Assembly (NCBI GenBank): GCA_024760905.1
Contig: CM045735.1
Coordinates: forward strand, 7,714,161-7,778,160
Origin: Plotosus lineatus
Taxonomy: Eukaryota > Chordata > Actinopteri > Siluriformes > Plotosidae
Length of the DNA: 64,000 bases
Direction: 5' to 3'
Part shown: positions 39,195-50,954 of the stretch, one piece after another
Numbering within the stretch: the first letter of the stretch is position 1
Layout: each line of letters begins with the position of its first letter
The notes under the pieces: generated by a model
What the model was told of the DNA's origin: nothing
What the model saw: the letters and a program-made list of their open reading frames with translations, nothing else
Database searches by the model: none
Made by a program: the position numbers and the translations under genes

Positions 39195-39645
39195 TCACAT
39201 AAAGTGTACAAGACGGTGATGAGGCCAGCGATGTTGTATGGTTTAGAGACAGTGGCCCTGGGGAAAAGACAGGAGTCAGAGTTGGAGGTAGCAGAGATGA
39301 AAATGTTGAGGTTCTCTTTGGGGGTAACGAGGATGGATAGGATCAGAAATGAGTACATCAGAGGGACAGCACATGTTAGATGTTTTGGAGACAAAGTCAG
39401 AGAGGCTAGATTGAGATGGTTTGGACATGTACAGAGGAGGGATAGTGAGTATATTGGTCGTAGGATGCTGAGGTTGGAACTACCAGGCAGAAGGCCCAGA
39501 GGAAGACCAAAGAGAAGATTTATGGATGTGGTGAAGGCGGATATGAAGGTCGTTGGAGTAAGAGTAGAAGATGCAGCGGATAGGGAGAGATGGAGGCAGA
39601 TCATTTGCTGTGGCGACCCCTGAAGGGAACAGCCGAAATTTTTGC
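39195..39645 (+). mobile_element. RTE-like LINE 3' end, fragment 2
   Basis: Open frame [20 protein letters not shown] to WRQIICCGDP, the longest uninterrupted copy here, followed by the GGGAACAGCCGAAA tail. 5' truncated, as is usual for LINE insertions. Confidence 0.75.
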
Positions 39646-39748
39646 TGTTCATGTCTGCCTCACTGTTTCAGGCACTGTAAAATAATATCAAGTTTTATGT
39701 TCAAAAAAGTTTTTGGAAGACTTTTTAATTATAAAAAGAATTGTAGTG

Positions 39749-39897
39749 GCTCAGTGGTAAAGTGCTGGATTACTGATCCTAAGGTCGGGGGTTCACGCTC
39801 CACTGTCACCAGGTTGTCACAACTGGGTTATCAAAAGTCAGGCAAATGTCTCACTTTCTGTGCTGAGAGGTTCCTGGAAAAGAACCTTTGCTGACTC
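39749..39897 (+). repeat. SINE S1 head, 3' truncated
   Basis: GTAGTGGCTCAGTGGTAAAG head with a B-box-like GGGTTCACGCTCC; lost after TTTGCTGACTC. Confidence 0.65.
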
Positions 39898-40028
39898 ATT
39901 ATTATTATTTTAAAATTACGCTTGTAATAGCTCAGTGATACTTTAATCTTTTTTTTTTTTTAATTACTGTATGAAACTTTTTTTTTTTTTAAATAAAAAG
40001 TGTGTAAAATATTCGGCTTGGCATAATC

Positions 40029-40140
40029 ATTCATTCATTTTCTAAACCGCAAAATCCTAATTAGGGTCACAGGGAGGCTGGTGCCCATCTCAGCCCACTC
40101 TAAGCTAGGACAGAGTACACCCTAGACAGCTTGTTCGGCG
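40029..40140 (-). repeat. Tail B fragment
   Basis: CATTCATTTTCTAAACCGCA ... CACCCTAGACAGCTTG, antisense. Confidence 0.6.
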
Positions 40141-40518
40141 TACAGTAATCACACATGTAAAAGAAGGTGTACGTAATAGTCCCAGCAGTTTGGCTCTGTG
40201 GTTGTACACTTCATGCTTTTGACCACTACATGCCGCTATTGTGCACCGGATAGAGAAGCTGTTCGGGAACAGTTGAGTCAAGCTTCATGTTGTTTGCACA
40301 GGTTTTCTTTTTACAAACCGGATTCCAATAAAAGTTGGGACACTATATAAGTTGTGAATAAACAACGGAATGCAATGATGCGGAAGTGACAAATTTCAAT
40401 ATTTTATTTCAAATAGATGACAGGTCAAAAGTTTAAACTGAGAAAATGTATCATTTGAAGGGAAAATATGTTGATTTTAAATTTCATGCTGTCAATGTAA
40501 CACCATTTAACAGTGGTA

Positions 40519-41884
40519 AGCCCCTCCTTGAATCGCCACCTTATCGTGGTGGAGGGGTTTTCATGACCTAATGATCCCAGGAGATATGTTGTTGTTGCAT
40601 AGTGCCCCTGATCGGGTCACCCAAGGCAAACAGGTCCTGGGTGAAGGTCCAGACGAAGTGTGGTTCAGAAGACCTCTGCAAAATAAAAAGAAAAGGACAC
40701 AGTTTCCCTTGCCTGGACGTGGATCACCGAGGTCTCCCTCTGGAGCCAGGCCTGGGGGAGGGACTCGAAGGCGAGCACCTGATGGTCGGGCTTCTGCCAA
40801 TGGAGCCCGGCCAGACCCAGCCCGAAAAAGAGACGGGTCCGCCCTCCCATGGACCCACCACCTGTGGGAGGGGCTATAGGGATCGGGTGCAATGTGAGTT
40901 CGGTGGCAGCCGAAGGCATGTGTTCTGTCGGACCGATCCTCGGTTACTGACTCTGACTCTTGGGACATGGAATGTCACCTCTCTGGCAGGGAAGGAGACT
41001 AAGCTGGTGCTTGAGGTGGAGAGATACCGACTGGATATAGTTGGGCTCACCTCAACGCATAGCTTGGGCTCTGGAACTACCCATCTTGAGAGAGGCTGAA
41101 CCTTATTCCATTCTGGAGTTGCTCATGGGACGAGGCGGCGAGCCGGTGTGGGCATCCTTGTTGCCCCCCCCCCGTCTCGGTGGCCAAACGTTGGGGGTTC
41201 TCCCCGGTCGATGAAAGGGTAGCTTCCCTCTGCCTTTGGGTGGGGGGACGGGTCCTGACTGTTTGCACTGTTTGTGCTTATGCTCTAAATGACAGTTCAG
41301 AGTACTCACCCTTCTTGGAGTCTTTAGGGGGGGTGTTGGAGAACACTCCCTCGGGAGACACGCTCGTTGTCTTGGGAGACTTCAACACCCATGTGGGCCA
41401 TGATAGTGTGACCTGGAAGGGTGTTATTGGTAGATACGGCCTCTTCAGTCTGAACCTGAATGGTGTTTCATTGTTGGACTTCTGTGCTCATCAGTTTGTC
41501 TATCACAAACACCATGTTCGGACATAAGGGTGCCCATAAGTGGACTTGGCACCAGGACACCCTAGGTCGCAGTTCGATGATCGACTTTGTAGTTGTGTCA
41601 CCGGACTTGTGGCCACATGTTCTGCACACTCGGGTGATGAGGGGAGCTGAGCTGTCAACCGAACACCACCTGGTAGTGAGCTGGCTTTGACGGCCGGGGG
41701 AAGGCCCAAGCATGTAATTAGGGTCTGCTGGGAACATTTGGCGGAGTCTCCTTTCCGAGTGGCCTTTAACTCCCACCTCCGGCAGAGCGACAACCACGTC
41801 CCGGAGGTGGCAGGTGACATGGAACCCGAATGGGCCATTTTTCGTGTCTCCATTCCTGAGGCGGCAGCCCATAGCTGTGGCTGA
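40519..41884 (+). mobile_element. 5' part of a fish LINE (APE endonuclease)
   Basis: Begins with a 5' untranslated block rich in CCCCTCC/GGAGGGG. It then encodes an endonuclease in shifting frames: LGTWNVTSLAGKE (40955), [14 protein letters not shown] (41190), [15 protein letters not shown] (41360-41410), WHQDTLGRSSMIDFVVV (41540-41600) and LSTEHHLVVSWL (41650-41690). It stops before any reverse transcriptase. It appears to be the same family as the 3' fragments at 4539-4705 and 34355-34470. Clade (RTE- or L2-like) not assigned. Confidence 0.7.
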
Positions 41885-42790
41885 AATGTCTGGCATTATC
41901 ATGTTAAAAAATGCAAGGTCTTCTCTGAAAGAGATGACATCTGGATGGAAGCATATGTTGTTCTCGAACCTGAATATAACTTTCTGCATTGACGGTGCCT
42001 TTCCAGATGTACAAGCTGCCCATGCCTCACGCACTCATGCAACCCCATACCATCACAGATGTAGGCTTCTGAACTGAGTGCTGATAACAACTTGGGTTGT
42101 CCTTGTCCTCTTTAGTTAGGATGACATGATGTCCCAGTTTTCCATAAAGAACTTCGAATCATGATTCGTCTGACCACACAACAGTTTTCCACTTTGCCAC
42201 ACTCCATTTTAAATGACCCCTGGCCCAGAGAAAAAGCCTGCGCTTTTGGGTCCTGTTTAGAAATGGTGGCTTCTTTGTACTGTAGAGTTTCAGCTAGCAA
42301 CGGTGGATGGCACGGTGGATTGTGTTCAACAAAGGTTTCTGGAAGTATTGCTGAGCCCATTCTGTGATTTCCCTGAGAGTTTAAGGGCCCGAAGATCACA
42401 AGCATTAAGTATGGTTTTTTTGGCCTTGACCCTTACACACAGAGATTGTTCTAGATTCTCTGAACCTTTGGATGATGTTATACACTGTTGATGATGATGA
42501 TAACTTCAACCTGCAATTTTTTGCTGGAAAACACCTTTCTGATATTGCTCGACTGTTTTTTCTGCGCAACATTGGGGGACTTGGTGATCCTCTACGCATC
42601 TTTGCTTGTGAGAGACACTGCCACTCTGAGAAGCTCTTTTTATACTCAGTCATGTTGCCAATGGACCTCATTAGTGGTAAGAGATCTTCCAGCTGTTCAT
42701 TATAAATGCAATTGACTTTTCCAGCTTCTTATCGCTACCTGTCCCAAATTTTTTGAGATTTGTTAACACCATGAAATTTAAAATCAACAT

Positions 42791-43051
42791 GTCTGTCTGT
42801 CTTCCTTTCGGCTTTTTCCCTTTTACTTGGGAGTCGCCACAGCGAATCATCTGATTCGCATGTTTGATTTGGCAGAGGTTTTTACGTCGGATGCCCTTCC
42901 TGTCACAACCCTTTTAGCAAGGGACAGAAACACGCTGACGACTTTGCAGCCTACTCTTTACGAATGTCAGCAATGGTTCTTTTACATGCCTCTCACCATA
43001 GACAGTGAGAGACATGGCCTGCCTTTGATAACCCAGTTAGCCGCACTGGGG
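42791..43051 (-). repeat. SINE S1, tail A, with intact 18-base target duplication
   Basis: 5'-truncated antisense copy flanked by GAAATTTAAAATCAACAT at 42773-42790 and 43052-43069. Inserted in a Tc1-like transposon. Confidence 0.92.
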
Positions 43052-43261
43052 GAAATTTAAAATCAACATATTTCCCCTTAAAATCATACATTTTCTCAGT
43101 TTAAACTTTTGATATGTCATCTATGTTCTAATCGGAATAAAATATTGAAATTTGGCACTTCCCCATCATTGCATTCAGTTTTTATTCACAATTTGTATCG
43201 TGTCCCAACTTATTTGGAATCAGGTTTGCAAATTACTATTTTTCATTGTCATGTTTTCATT

Positions 43262-43596
43262 TCATTTCATTTTCTGTAACCGCTTCATCCTAATTAGGGT
43301 CACGGGGAGGCTGGTGCCCATCCCAGCCAACTCAGGGCGAGGGCAGAGTACACCCTGGACAGCTCACCAGGCCATCAACACGCTGATGGCTTTGCGGCCT
43401 ACTCTTGTCAAAAGTCAGCAATGGTTCTTTTACATGCCTCACACCATAGACAGTGAGACACATGGCCGGCCTTTGATAACCCAGTTAGCTGCACTGGGGG
43501 GGGGGACAGTGACAACCTTGTGGAGAGTGGGACTCGAACCCCCAACTTTTGGATCAGCGATCCGGCGCCTTATACCACTAGACCACCACTACCCCG
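43262..43596 (-). repeat. SINE S1 head with tail B
   Basis: Antisense; the junction region is shortened (AGGCCATCAACACGCTGATG). Confidence 0.75.
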
Positions 43597-43983
43597 TTGT
43601 CATGTTTTCAAGTGCACATTTTGCAAATTTGTTCTTCAGTATAAAATACCCCATGTAATCAGGTAGATCTATTACAAACTCGAGTAAGGTAATCAGTCAA
43701 TCTAACCACACAACTGACAGCTGAACACACTTTTCAGGAGAGAAACGAGTTTTTGTAAATACCTAACCAGCCTTGAGTATGGAATGGGTTTTACCAGGCT
43801 TTTTCTCTGAGTTTTAGTAGTCGTCTAGTTTTATTTTGTGAGGCTACAGCCTTCTGTTTTCTCTTTTGGAGTTTTTAAAATGCCCAAACACAAAATGTAA
43901 ATTCAAAGTGAGCAGAAAGGCCCAAAAGTACTTCATTTTCCTCCTCGAATATAGAGATTTTACCTCCACTGACATTAAAGGAG

Positions 43984-44255
43984 GGGCGGTGATGGCCTTG
44001 TGTTAGGGTGCTGGGTTACTGATACCAAGGTTGGGTGCTCAAGCCCCACGATCAATAGGTTTTCAATGCTGTCCTCCCATTGCAGCTGTCATCAAGAGTC
44101 GCTGAAAGTGGCTGCAAAGCCATCAGCATATTTGTACCCTGCAATAGCCTGACAAATTATACGGGGTGTACTCTTACCTCGCCCAGAGCCGGCTGAGATG
44201 GGTGCCAGCCTTCCTATGGCCCTAATTTGGATTAAGCAGTTGAAAAAATGAATGA
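43984..44255 (+). repeat. SINE S1 head with tail B, diverged
   Basis: GGGGCGGTGATGGCCTTGTG head, tail B junction at TTTGTACCCTGCAATAGCCT (about 44132). Confidence 0.7.
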
Positions 44256-44299
44256 GTTGATAAAATGAACGAATAAATTAATAATAATCTGACCAGCTT

Positions 44300-44560
44300 G
44301 TGTTACAGTCTGGTATGGGAATTACTCTCTCGCTGAAAACCACCCAATGCATGAGAGGAACTCCACTTATTGCTATAGAGGTTGTCCACCAGAAGAGATG
44401 TCTTTGTTTGGTGTGCAGCATTCTCAGGGACTTCTCTCATCCTGTGAACAATCTCGGCTCCTCCCCTCTGGAAGGCATTCAGGAGCCTTTGGACAAAACC
44501 AGCAGGTTTAGGAACATCATCTTCCCCACAGCTGTCACCCGATGCTGAATCACCCCTTCC
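44300..44560 (+). pseudogene. L2/CR1-like LINE C-terminal remnant
   Basis: SILRDFSHPVNNLGS then RFRNIIFPTAVTRC resemble the conserved end of L2-type ORF2 (ILxDxSHP ... RxRNSFFPxAV). No upstream domain remains. Confidence 0.45.
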
Positions 44561-44633
44561 CATCCACACTGCATCATAGTAGTACGATTCACGCCATTCA
44601 TGTCATTCATGCACATGTACATGCTTCCACTTC

Positions 44634-44985
44634 TTCTTCTTTTCCTTTCAGCTTTTCCATTTTTTTCCAGGGGTCGCCACAGCGAATCATCTAATTTGCA
44701 TGTTTTATTTGGCATCGGTTTTTATATCGAATGCCCTTCCTGACACAACCCTTGCGAAAGAGAGAGAAACATGTTGACGGCTTTGCAGCTGCCCTGTACA
44801 AAAGTCAGCAATGGTTCTTTTACATGAACCTCTCACCATAGACAGTGAGAGACACGGCCGGCCTTTGATAACCCAGTTAGCTGCACTGGGGGCACAGTGA
44901 CAACCTTGTAGAGAGTGGGACTTGAACCCCAAACCTTTGGATCAGCAATCCAGTGCCCTTTACCACCAGGCCATCACTGCCCCTA
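44634..44985 (-). repeat. SINE S1, tail A, full length
   Basis: Antisense from GGGGCAGTGATGGCCTGGTG (44985) to a (CTT)n-flanked tail. Confidence 0.78.
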
Positions 44986-45119
44986 TGTACTGTACATGCT
45001 TCCATTATTATAATTTATTCACAGTGCACTTCTTCCACTACTGTATATACCTTAATAGCACACTGTATATATGCATGTGTCTATTTATACATATCGAACA
45101 TGTGCATGTTGTCCATATT

Positions 45120-45290
<171 letters not shown>

Positions 45291-45292
45291 GC

Positions 45293-45527
45293 TGGTTTCC
45301 TGATCCTATGGTTGGGGGTTCGAGTCCCACTCTCCACACTCTCTGTCAAGAGTAGCTGCATAGCCGTCAGCATGTTTCTGCCCCTTGCTAAAGGTTGTGT
45401 CAGGAAGGGCACCTGACGTAAAAACCTATGCCAAATCAAATACAGTATGTGAATCATTAATATGAATTCCATGAAGATGGAGGCAGATGATCTGCTGTGG
45501 CGACCCTGAAAGGGAACATCTGAAAGG
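45293..45527 (+). repeat. SINE S1, tail A (long LINE-derived tail)
   Basis: Tail includes AGATGGAGGCAGATGATCTG, matching the LINE 3' coding end at 39588-39610. (TA)n precedes it. Confidence 0.75.
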
Positions 45528-45608
45528 AAAAAAAAAAAAAAAAAAATTATATATATATTATATAATTTAATTTTTTTTTTTCTTTCAGATGTTCCCGATT
45601 CTTCTATA

Positions 45609-45663
45609 ATCACCTGAAGAGAGAGGATGGTTTCACCACCCCTCGAAACAGATCTGTAGTGAT
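45609..45663 (+). ncRNA. Type I hammerhead ribozyme, copy 1
   Basis: Core read directly: stem I strand AUCAC (45609-45613), CUGAAGA (45614-45620, fits CUGANGA), stem II GAGAGG...CCCCUC (45621-45644) capped by UGGU-UUC-ACCA, GAAA (45645-45648), stem III ACAG-AU-CUGU (45648-45657), cleavage site UA with scission expected after 45658, and GUGAU (45659-45663), which pairs perfectly with the first strand. Stem II has one A-C mismatch. Sequence beyond stem I (to about 45706) continues the repeat and runs into (TA)n. The very short stem III is typical of hammerheads in Penelope-like elements and retrozymes (family knowledge). Confidence 0.85.
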
Positions 45664-45699
45664 AAATGGAGTTTCAATAGAAAGTCTTTGTCCTGTCCT

Positions 45700-45704
<5 letters not shown>

Positions 45705-45779
<75 letters not shown>
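45705..45779. repeat. (TA)n joining hammerhead repeat and LINE tail
   Basis: TA tract directly after CCTTTTATTT and before (TTC)n. Confidence 0.95.
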
Positions 45780-45782
<3 letters not shown>

Positions 45783-45965
45783 CTTCTTCTTCTTTTACTT
45801 TCGACTGCTCCCTTCAGGGGTCGCCACAGCAAATCATCCGCCTCCATCTCACCCTGTCCTCTGCATCCTCTTTTCTGACTCCAACGACCTTCATGTCTTC
45901 CTTCACCACATCCATAACACGCCTCCCACCTCTCCTTCTTCAACGTCTTCGACCAACAGTAGTCC
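45780..45965 (-). mobile_element. RTE-like LINE 3' end, fragment 3
   Basis: Antisense match to the last part of the same C-terminal coding region ([13 protein letters not shown] in another frame) with the GGGAGCAGTCGAAAGT tail. It directly adjoins a (TA)n tract on its tail side. From about 45960 to 46140 a SINE-like stretch follows (TTTGGCATAGGTTTTACGTC). Confidence 0.55.
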
Positions 45966-46223
45966 AATTTCCATCAACACCCTGTTGATTGACAGCACTG
46001 ATGGCGGTCGTTGTTAACCCGAGCCTCGACCGATCCGGTATGGGGGTAATACTTCTGATTTGCATCATAAAAGTTTGGCATAGGTTTTACGTCGGATGCC
46101 CTTCCTGACACAACCCTCTGCATTTCTCCGGGCTTGGGACCGGCATGAGGGGGAGAGACACTGGTTAGTGCCCCCCCACCCACCCACCTCATGGCTGCAT
46201 TTATATATATAAATATATATAAT

Positions 46224-46553
46224 ATGGCAGTAGTGGTATAGGGCATTGGATCGCTGATCCTAAGGTTGGGGGTTCGAGTCCCACTCTCCACAAGGTTGTC
46301 ACTGTCCCCCCAGTGTAACTAACTAGGTTATCAAAGGCGGGCCATGTCTCTCACTGCCTATGGCGAGAGGTTCATGTAAAAGAACCATTGCTGACTTTCA
46401 TAAAAGAGGATCTGCAAAAGCCGTCAGCGTGTTTCTGTCCTTTGTTAAAGGGTTGTGTCAGAAAGGGCATCCGACGTAAAAACCTATGCCAAATCAAACA
46501 TGTGAATCATTCGCTGTGGCGACCCCTGAAAAAGGGGACAGCCAAAAGGAAAT
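46224..46553 (+). repeat. SINE S1, tail A, full length
   Basis: GGCAGTAGTGGTATAGGGCA head; tail ATTCGCTGTGGCGACCCCTG. Short TA-rich run upstream. Confidence 0.78.
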
Positions 46554-46591
46554 TTCTCTCATAGCACATCTGTATATTTGCATAATACATG

Positions 46592-46829
46592 TATGTCTGT
46601 CTTCCTTTCGGCTTTTTCCCTTTTACTCGGGAGTCGCCACAGCGAATCATCTGATTCGCACTTTGATTTGGCAGAGGTTTTTACGTCGGATGCTCTTCCT
46701 GTCACAACCCTTTTTAGCAATGGACAGAAACACGCTGACGACTTTGCAGCCTACTGTTTATGAAAGTCAGCAATGGTTCTTTTACATGAACCTCTCGCCA
46801 TAGACAGTGAGAGACATGGCCCGCCTTTA
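46592..46829 (-). repeat. SINE S1, tail A, 5' truncated
   Basis: Antisense, very similar to the copy at 42791-43051, including the GGCTTTTTCCCTTTTACT stretch. Confidence 0.75.
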
Positions 46830-46959
46830 CAAACTGTATATTGCTCCGATGCAAATTAATGCTAATTTATTCTCACCTCTCTAATCCAACCTAATCTGAA
46901 ATGAATTATTGAAAGGGTCTCCCATAAAATACAATACATATCTTTTTAAAACTTTCAGG

Positions 46960-47215
46960 TCTCAAGGGAACAGAGCTGTGGTCAACTTGAGCTAGAGGAA
47001 TGGCAAGTCGAATAATGCACAAGTTCCCAACTCTAGCCATGGAGGGCCGCCTGTCCTGCACATCTCAGTGTTTGACTTGCTCTATTCCACCCACTTCGGG
47101 TCATAAAGAGTTCTTAATGAGCTATTTGTTTGAATCAGGTGTGTTGGCAAGAAGGAACAAACACTCGCATGCAAGGCAGGGGGTCTACAAGGACCATGGT
47201 TGAGGACCTCTGAAA
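46960..47215. repeat. Teleost interspersed repeat fragment
   Basis: AACTCTAGCCATGGAGGGCC and GTTTGAATCAGGTGTGTTGG are typical of a dispersed fish repeat of uncertain class. No ends or target duplication resolved. Confidence 0.4.
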
Positions 47216-47237
47216 TAGTGGACCTTTGGCCTAAATG

Positions 47238-47238
<1 letters not shown>

Positions 47239-47300
<62 letters not shown>
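47239..47300. repeat. (ATT)n
   Basis: Pure trinucleotide tract. The polyasparagine and polyisoleucine frames over it are not genes. Confidence 0.95.
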
Positions 47301-47326
47301 GTTCTGCAAAGAAAATGTTCTGCATT

Positions 47327-47660
47327 GCAGTCATGGCCTGGGGTAAGGTGCTGTGTCACTGATCCCAAGGTTGGGGGTTCAAGTCCCACTCTTAACGGGC
47401 CGTCACTGTCCACCAGTGACACTGGGTTATCAAAGGCAGGCCATGTCTCTCAGTGTCTGTCGTGTGAGGAATGGAAAAGAACCATTTTTGACTTTTGTCA
47501 AGAGTAGCTGCATAGCTGTCAGCCTGTTTCAGCCCTGCGATGGCCTGGCGAGCAATCCAGGGTGTACTCTCCCCTTGCCCCGAGTTGGCTGAGATGGGCA
47601 CCATCCTCCCTGTGAGCCTAATTAGGATCAAGTGGTTCAGAAAATGAATAAATGAATGAA
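47327..47660 (+). repeat. SINE S1 head with tail B
   Basis: Junction at GTTTCAGCCCTGCGATGGCC (about 47524-47543); ends in (AATGA)n-like tail. Confidence 0.78.
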
Positions 47661-48325
47661 AATGTTATGCAAAAAAGCAGTTAATGTTTTTTTTTGTTTG
47701 TTGTTGTTTTTTTTGTTTTTTTTTGCCTTGTAGCTATTTATTTTATTTTTAGGGTAAGGTACATGAAATTAAATGAAAGACTATTTGGCTGTAGAATTCC
47801 AGCATATTTCCATAATGCTTTTGCCACACCCTGCCCACAGTGTATCCCCTCCTTGAAGTCCTCAGCTTTTTTCCAGTCCCATGGTCACTCTGTTTTATTG
47901 TTTCCCCATTTCTCACACACCCACTTTAATTTCGCGGATTATGCTAATAACCCTCTTCTTCATTGGCTGCCCATCAGTCAGTCAAATGTTAATGGACTGA
48001 ACAAACTAGTCAGGTGTCCCAAGAAGAAGGACACCACAGGGAAGAGATTCCAGGATCAAAGTACGAATGAAAGAACATCACGTATTACATGCAGCAATAA
48101 TTCCATACACCCCCAAGTAATGAAGCTTGCTAATTAATCAGTTTCTTGCTGCTCCTGAAACCCCTGCAGTGCTGACATGATATTCAGCACGCATACAACT
48201 GGGTGGTATTGTGGTTGGGGCCCTGTAGAGTGAGTAAATTTCGACCTTCTGATGAGAAACATACGTAACGTTTCATGAGCATCAAACTCATTCTGAGTCT
48301 GCCTGAAGTCGCAGTTGGTCTTGAA

Positions 48326-48629
48326 ATGATGATCATGTCGCAGATGTTGCTTTGGCTTCTTCTTTTTATCTCCTTGGCATTCCAAACATGTGGAGTCAAC
48401 TCGGAGGTAGGAAAAAATAATAGACACCCTAATCTAACTTTTTCTTTTCTTTTCATTTATTATCATTTCATTTTACTCCAGGTTTTTTTTCAGGTCTTGT
48501 TTTTCTTCTTTCTCCGTATAAAACCTTCAGTGATATTTCATGTTATTCAAGTATTTATATATCAAACACTGGTGTTTATGCAATCTGTTGAATGAGAAAT
48601 TAATGTATTAAATTATATAACAGTACAGA

Positions 48630-48678
<49 letters not shown>

Positions 48679-50211
48679 GTTGTTGTTGTTGTTATTATCC
48701 TTTTAAACAAGGGCAGAACGGTGGTGACCTGGTTAGCACATCCACCTCACATCAAGAGGGTCCTGGGTTCAATGAGGGTGTTTCCCTGTTGCGTTTGCAA
48801 GTTCTTCCCATCTTTGTATGGGTTTTCTCCTGGCACTCCAGTTTCCTCCCACAGTCCCACATACATATCAAGCTGTTGCTAATTTCCCCCAAATTTTTTA
48901 GCGTGTGTGTGAGTTGGCCTTTTGAAGGACTAGCAATCTGTTCAGGGTGTGCTCCACCTTTGTTCAGAGTTGTCTGAGATCGGCTTCTCCTGTCCTATGG
49001 CCCTCATAGGAATAGTAGAATGAATGGATGAATTTTGAACACTTCTTTGTTGGATGTGTTCAAAGGCTGGAACCTTTGCCTGGATTGTGAAAATGAGAAA
49101 GACACATAAGAGCGAGTCGTCAAGCCCAAGTTTTCTTTTCCTTGCCGTTGCATGGCAGATAGTCATGTGCAAATAATTTACATTGGGTTTTCTTCCATTA
49201 TTCAAATAAAATCAACAGTAGCCTACTAATTTCTGTCTGATTTCTGCAGGAAATAATTGTTTGTCTTTATACCACATGGGAAAATAAACTAATTAAAGAT
49301 TTTAACTGTATAGTTTTTCCATTCATTCATCTTCTGAACCACGAGGCGATCCAGCCATCTCAACTTCTTATCACTTCCTCCTGGCAGACGATATCACAGC
49401 ATCATTACCTCGCTTAAAGATACTGAGAGATATTTAAATGTGTGACTTGTGAGCTGAAAGGATACTAAACAAATACTGTACACTACAGGCATGTTCTATG
49501 GGCTGCGCAGTGGTGTAGTAGTTAGCATGTGCTTCTCACAGCAAGAAGGTCCTGGGCTTTCTGTGAGGCATTTGCATGTTCTTCTCGTGCTTACGTGGGT
49601 TTCCTCTGGGTACTCTGGCTTCCTTAAACAGTCCAAAGACATGCACACAGTGTGTGTTGGCATTGTGATGGTCTGGAGAGCTGTTCAGGGTGTATTCTAT
49701 CTTTGGACAGAGTCAACTGAGATGGTTACAGTCTCCTTGTGACCCTGGTGGGTGTAATTGGTTCGGAAAATAACTGATTGAGGGAGGGACATGTATTATG
49801 GCCTGTCTGAGACTTTTTGGCAAGTTAATTTGGGAAAAAGTCATGTCGCAACTCAAATAAAAAAATAAATGACTGAATGTGCTTTGAACTGAGTTCTGAT
49901 GGTTTTTTTCTACCTTAACTCACCTTAAAATAATGCAGTGTCTGTCACGTAATGATTAATTAGTAGGTCAAGGCAGTGTCTTGAAGTGATTATGCATTGA
50001 GTGGGTTCAGCCAGAATGTGCTGGGTTTGACTGGTTATTCCAGGCAAGGCCACAAATTCTCTGGAACTGAGGTTTGGGAATATTATGAGTTCTGCAATCC
50101 TGCGTGAATCATTGCAGTGAAATCACTTTGGCAAGCACATAATTATTCACTTTCCTACACATAAATACAGTAATACAAAATGAGAGCTGGAATAGTAAAA
50201 TGTCATGTTTG

Positions 50212-50274
<63 letters not shown>

Positions 50275-50401
50275 AGGACAGGTCAAACACTTTCTATTGA
50301 AACTCCATTTATCACTAGTGATAATTATTTTTATTGTTATTTGCTCTACCAAAAAGTATTGAGCACTCTCCTACGGAAGGATCAACTCAGAAAATTCTCT
50401 T

Positions 50402-50453
<52 letters not shown>

Positions 50454-50462
50454 TGTGTGTGT

Positions 50463-50536
<74 letters not shown>

Positions 50537-50835
50537 AAAAATAAAAGGACAGGACAAAGACTTTCTATTGAAACTCCATTTATCACTACAGATCTGTTTC
50601 GAGGGGTGGTGAAAGCTTCCTCTCTCTTCAGGTGATTATAGAAGAATATAATAGAATATATAGAAGATTCTTCTATAATCACCTGAAGAGAGCGGATGGT
50701 TTCACCACCCCTCGAAACAGATCTGTAGTGATAAATGGAGTTTCAAGAGAAAGTCTTTGTCCTGTCCTTTTATTTTTGTTATTTGCTCTACCAAAAAGTA
50801 TTGAGCACTCTCATACGGAAGGATCTACTCAGAAA

Positions 50836-50906
<71 letters not shown>

Positions 50907-50914
50907 ATATGTAT

Positions 50915-50954
<40 letters not shown>

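Larger units (their letters stand above)
40314..43228 (-). mobile_element. Second Tc1-like family, disrupted by a LINE and a SINE
   Basis: Ends CAAACCGGATTCCAATAAAA and the complementary GGAATCAGGTTTG are characteristic of a widespread fish Tc1-like family. Minus-strand remnants of its transposase read IGNMTEYKKSFSEWQCLS (42660 region, helix-turn-helix), SSSSTVYNIIQRFRES (42470-42520), then CHPPLLAETLQYKEATISKQ (about 42250-42330) and CDGMGLHECVRHG (42020-42060), with frameshifts. Everything beyond about 41890 toward the C-terminus, including the last acidic residue, is replaced by an inserted LINE fragment. Confidence 0.8.
50534..50780. repeat. Long hairpin of two head-to-head hammerhead repeats
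   Basis: Arms 50534-50647 and 50667-50780 (114 bases each) are near-perfect inverted repeats around a 19-base loop, each carrying one ribozyme. The block CTCTACCAAAAAGTATTGAG with its continuation occurs outside both ends (about 50343 and 50787) in the same orientation. Confidence 0.85.

Noticed and set aside
39204..39623. Host gene with a clean 139-codon frame
   Set aside because: The same C-terminal domain recurs at three other places in the window with a LINE tail, so it is a retroelement fragment.
47082..47422. Polyasparagine and polyisoleucine frames
   Set aside because: Generated by (ATT)n; no flanking coding signal.
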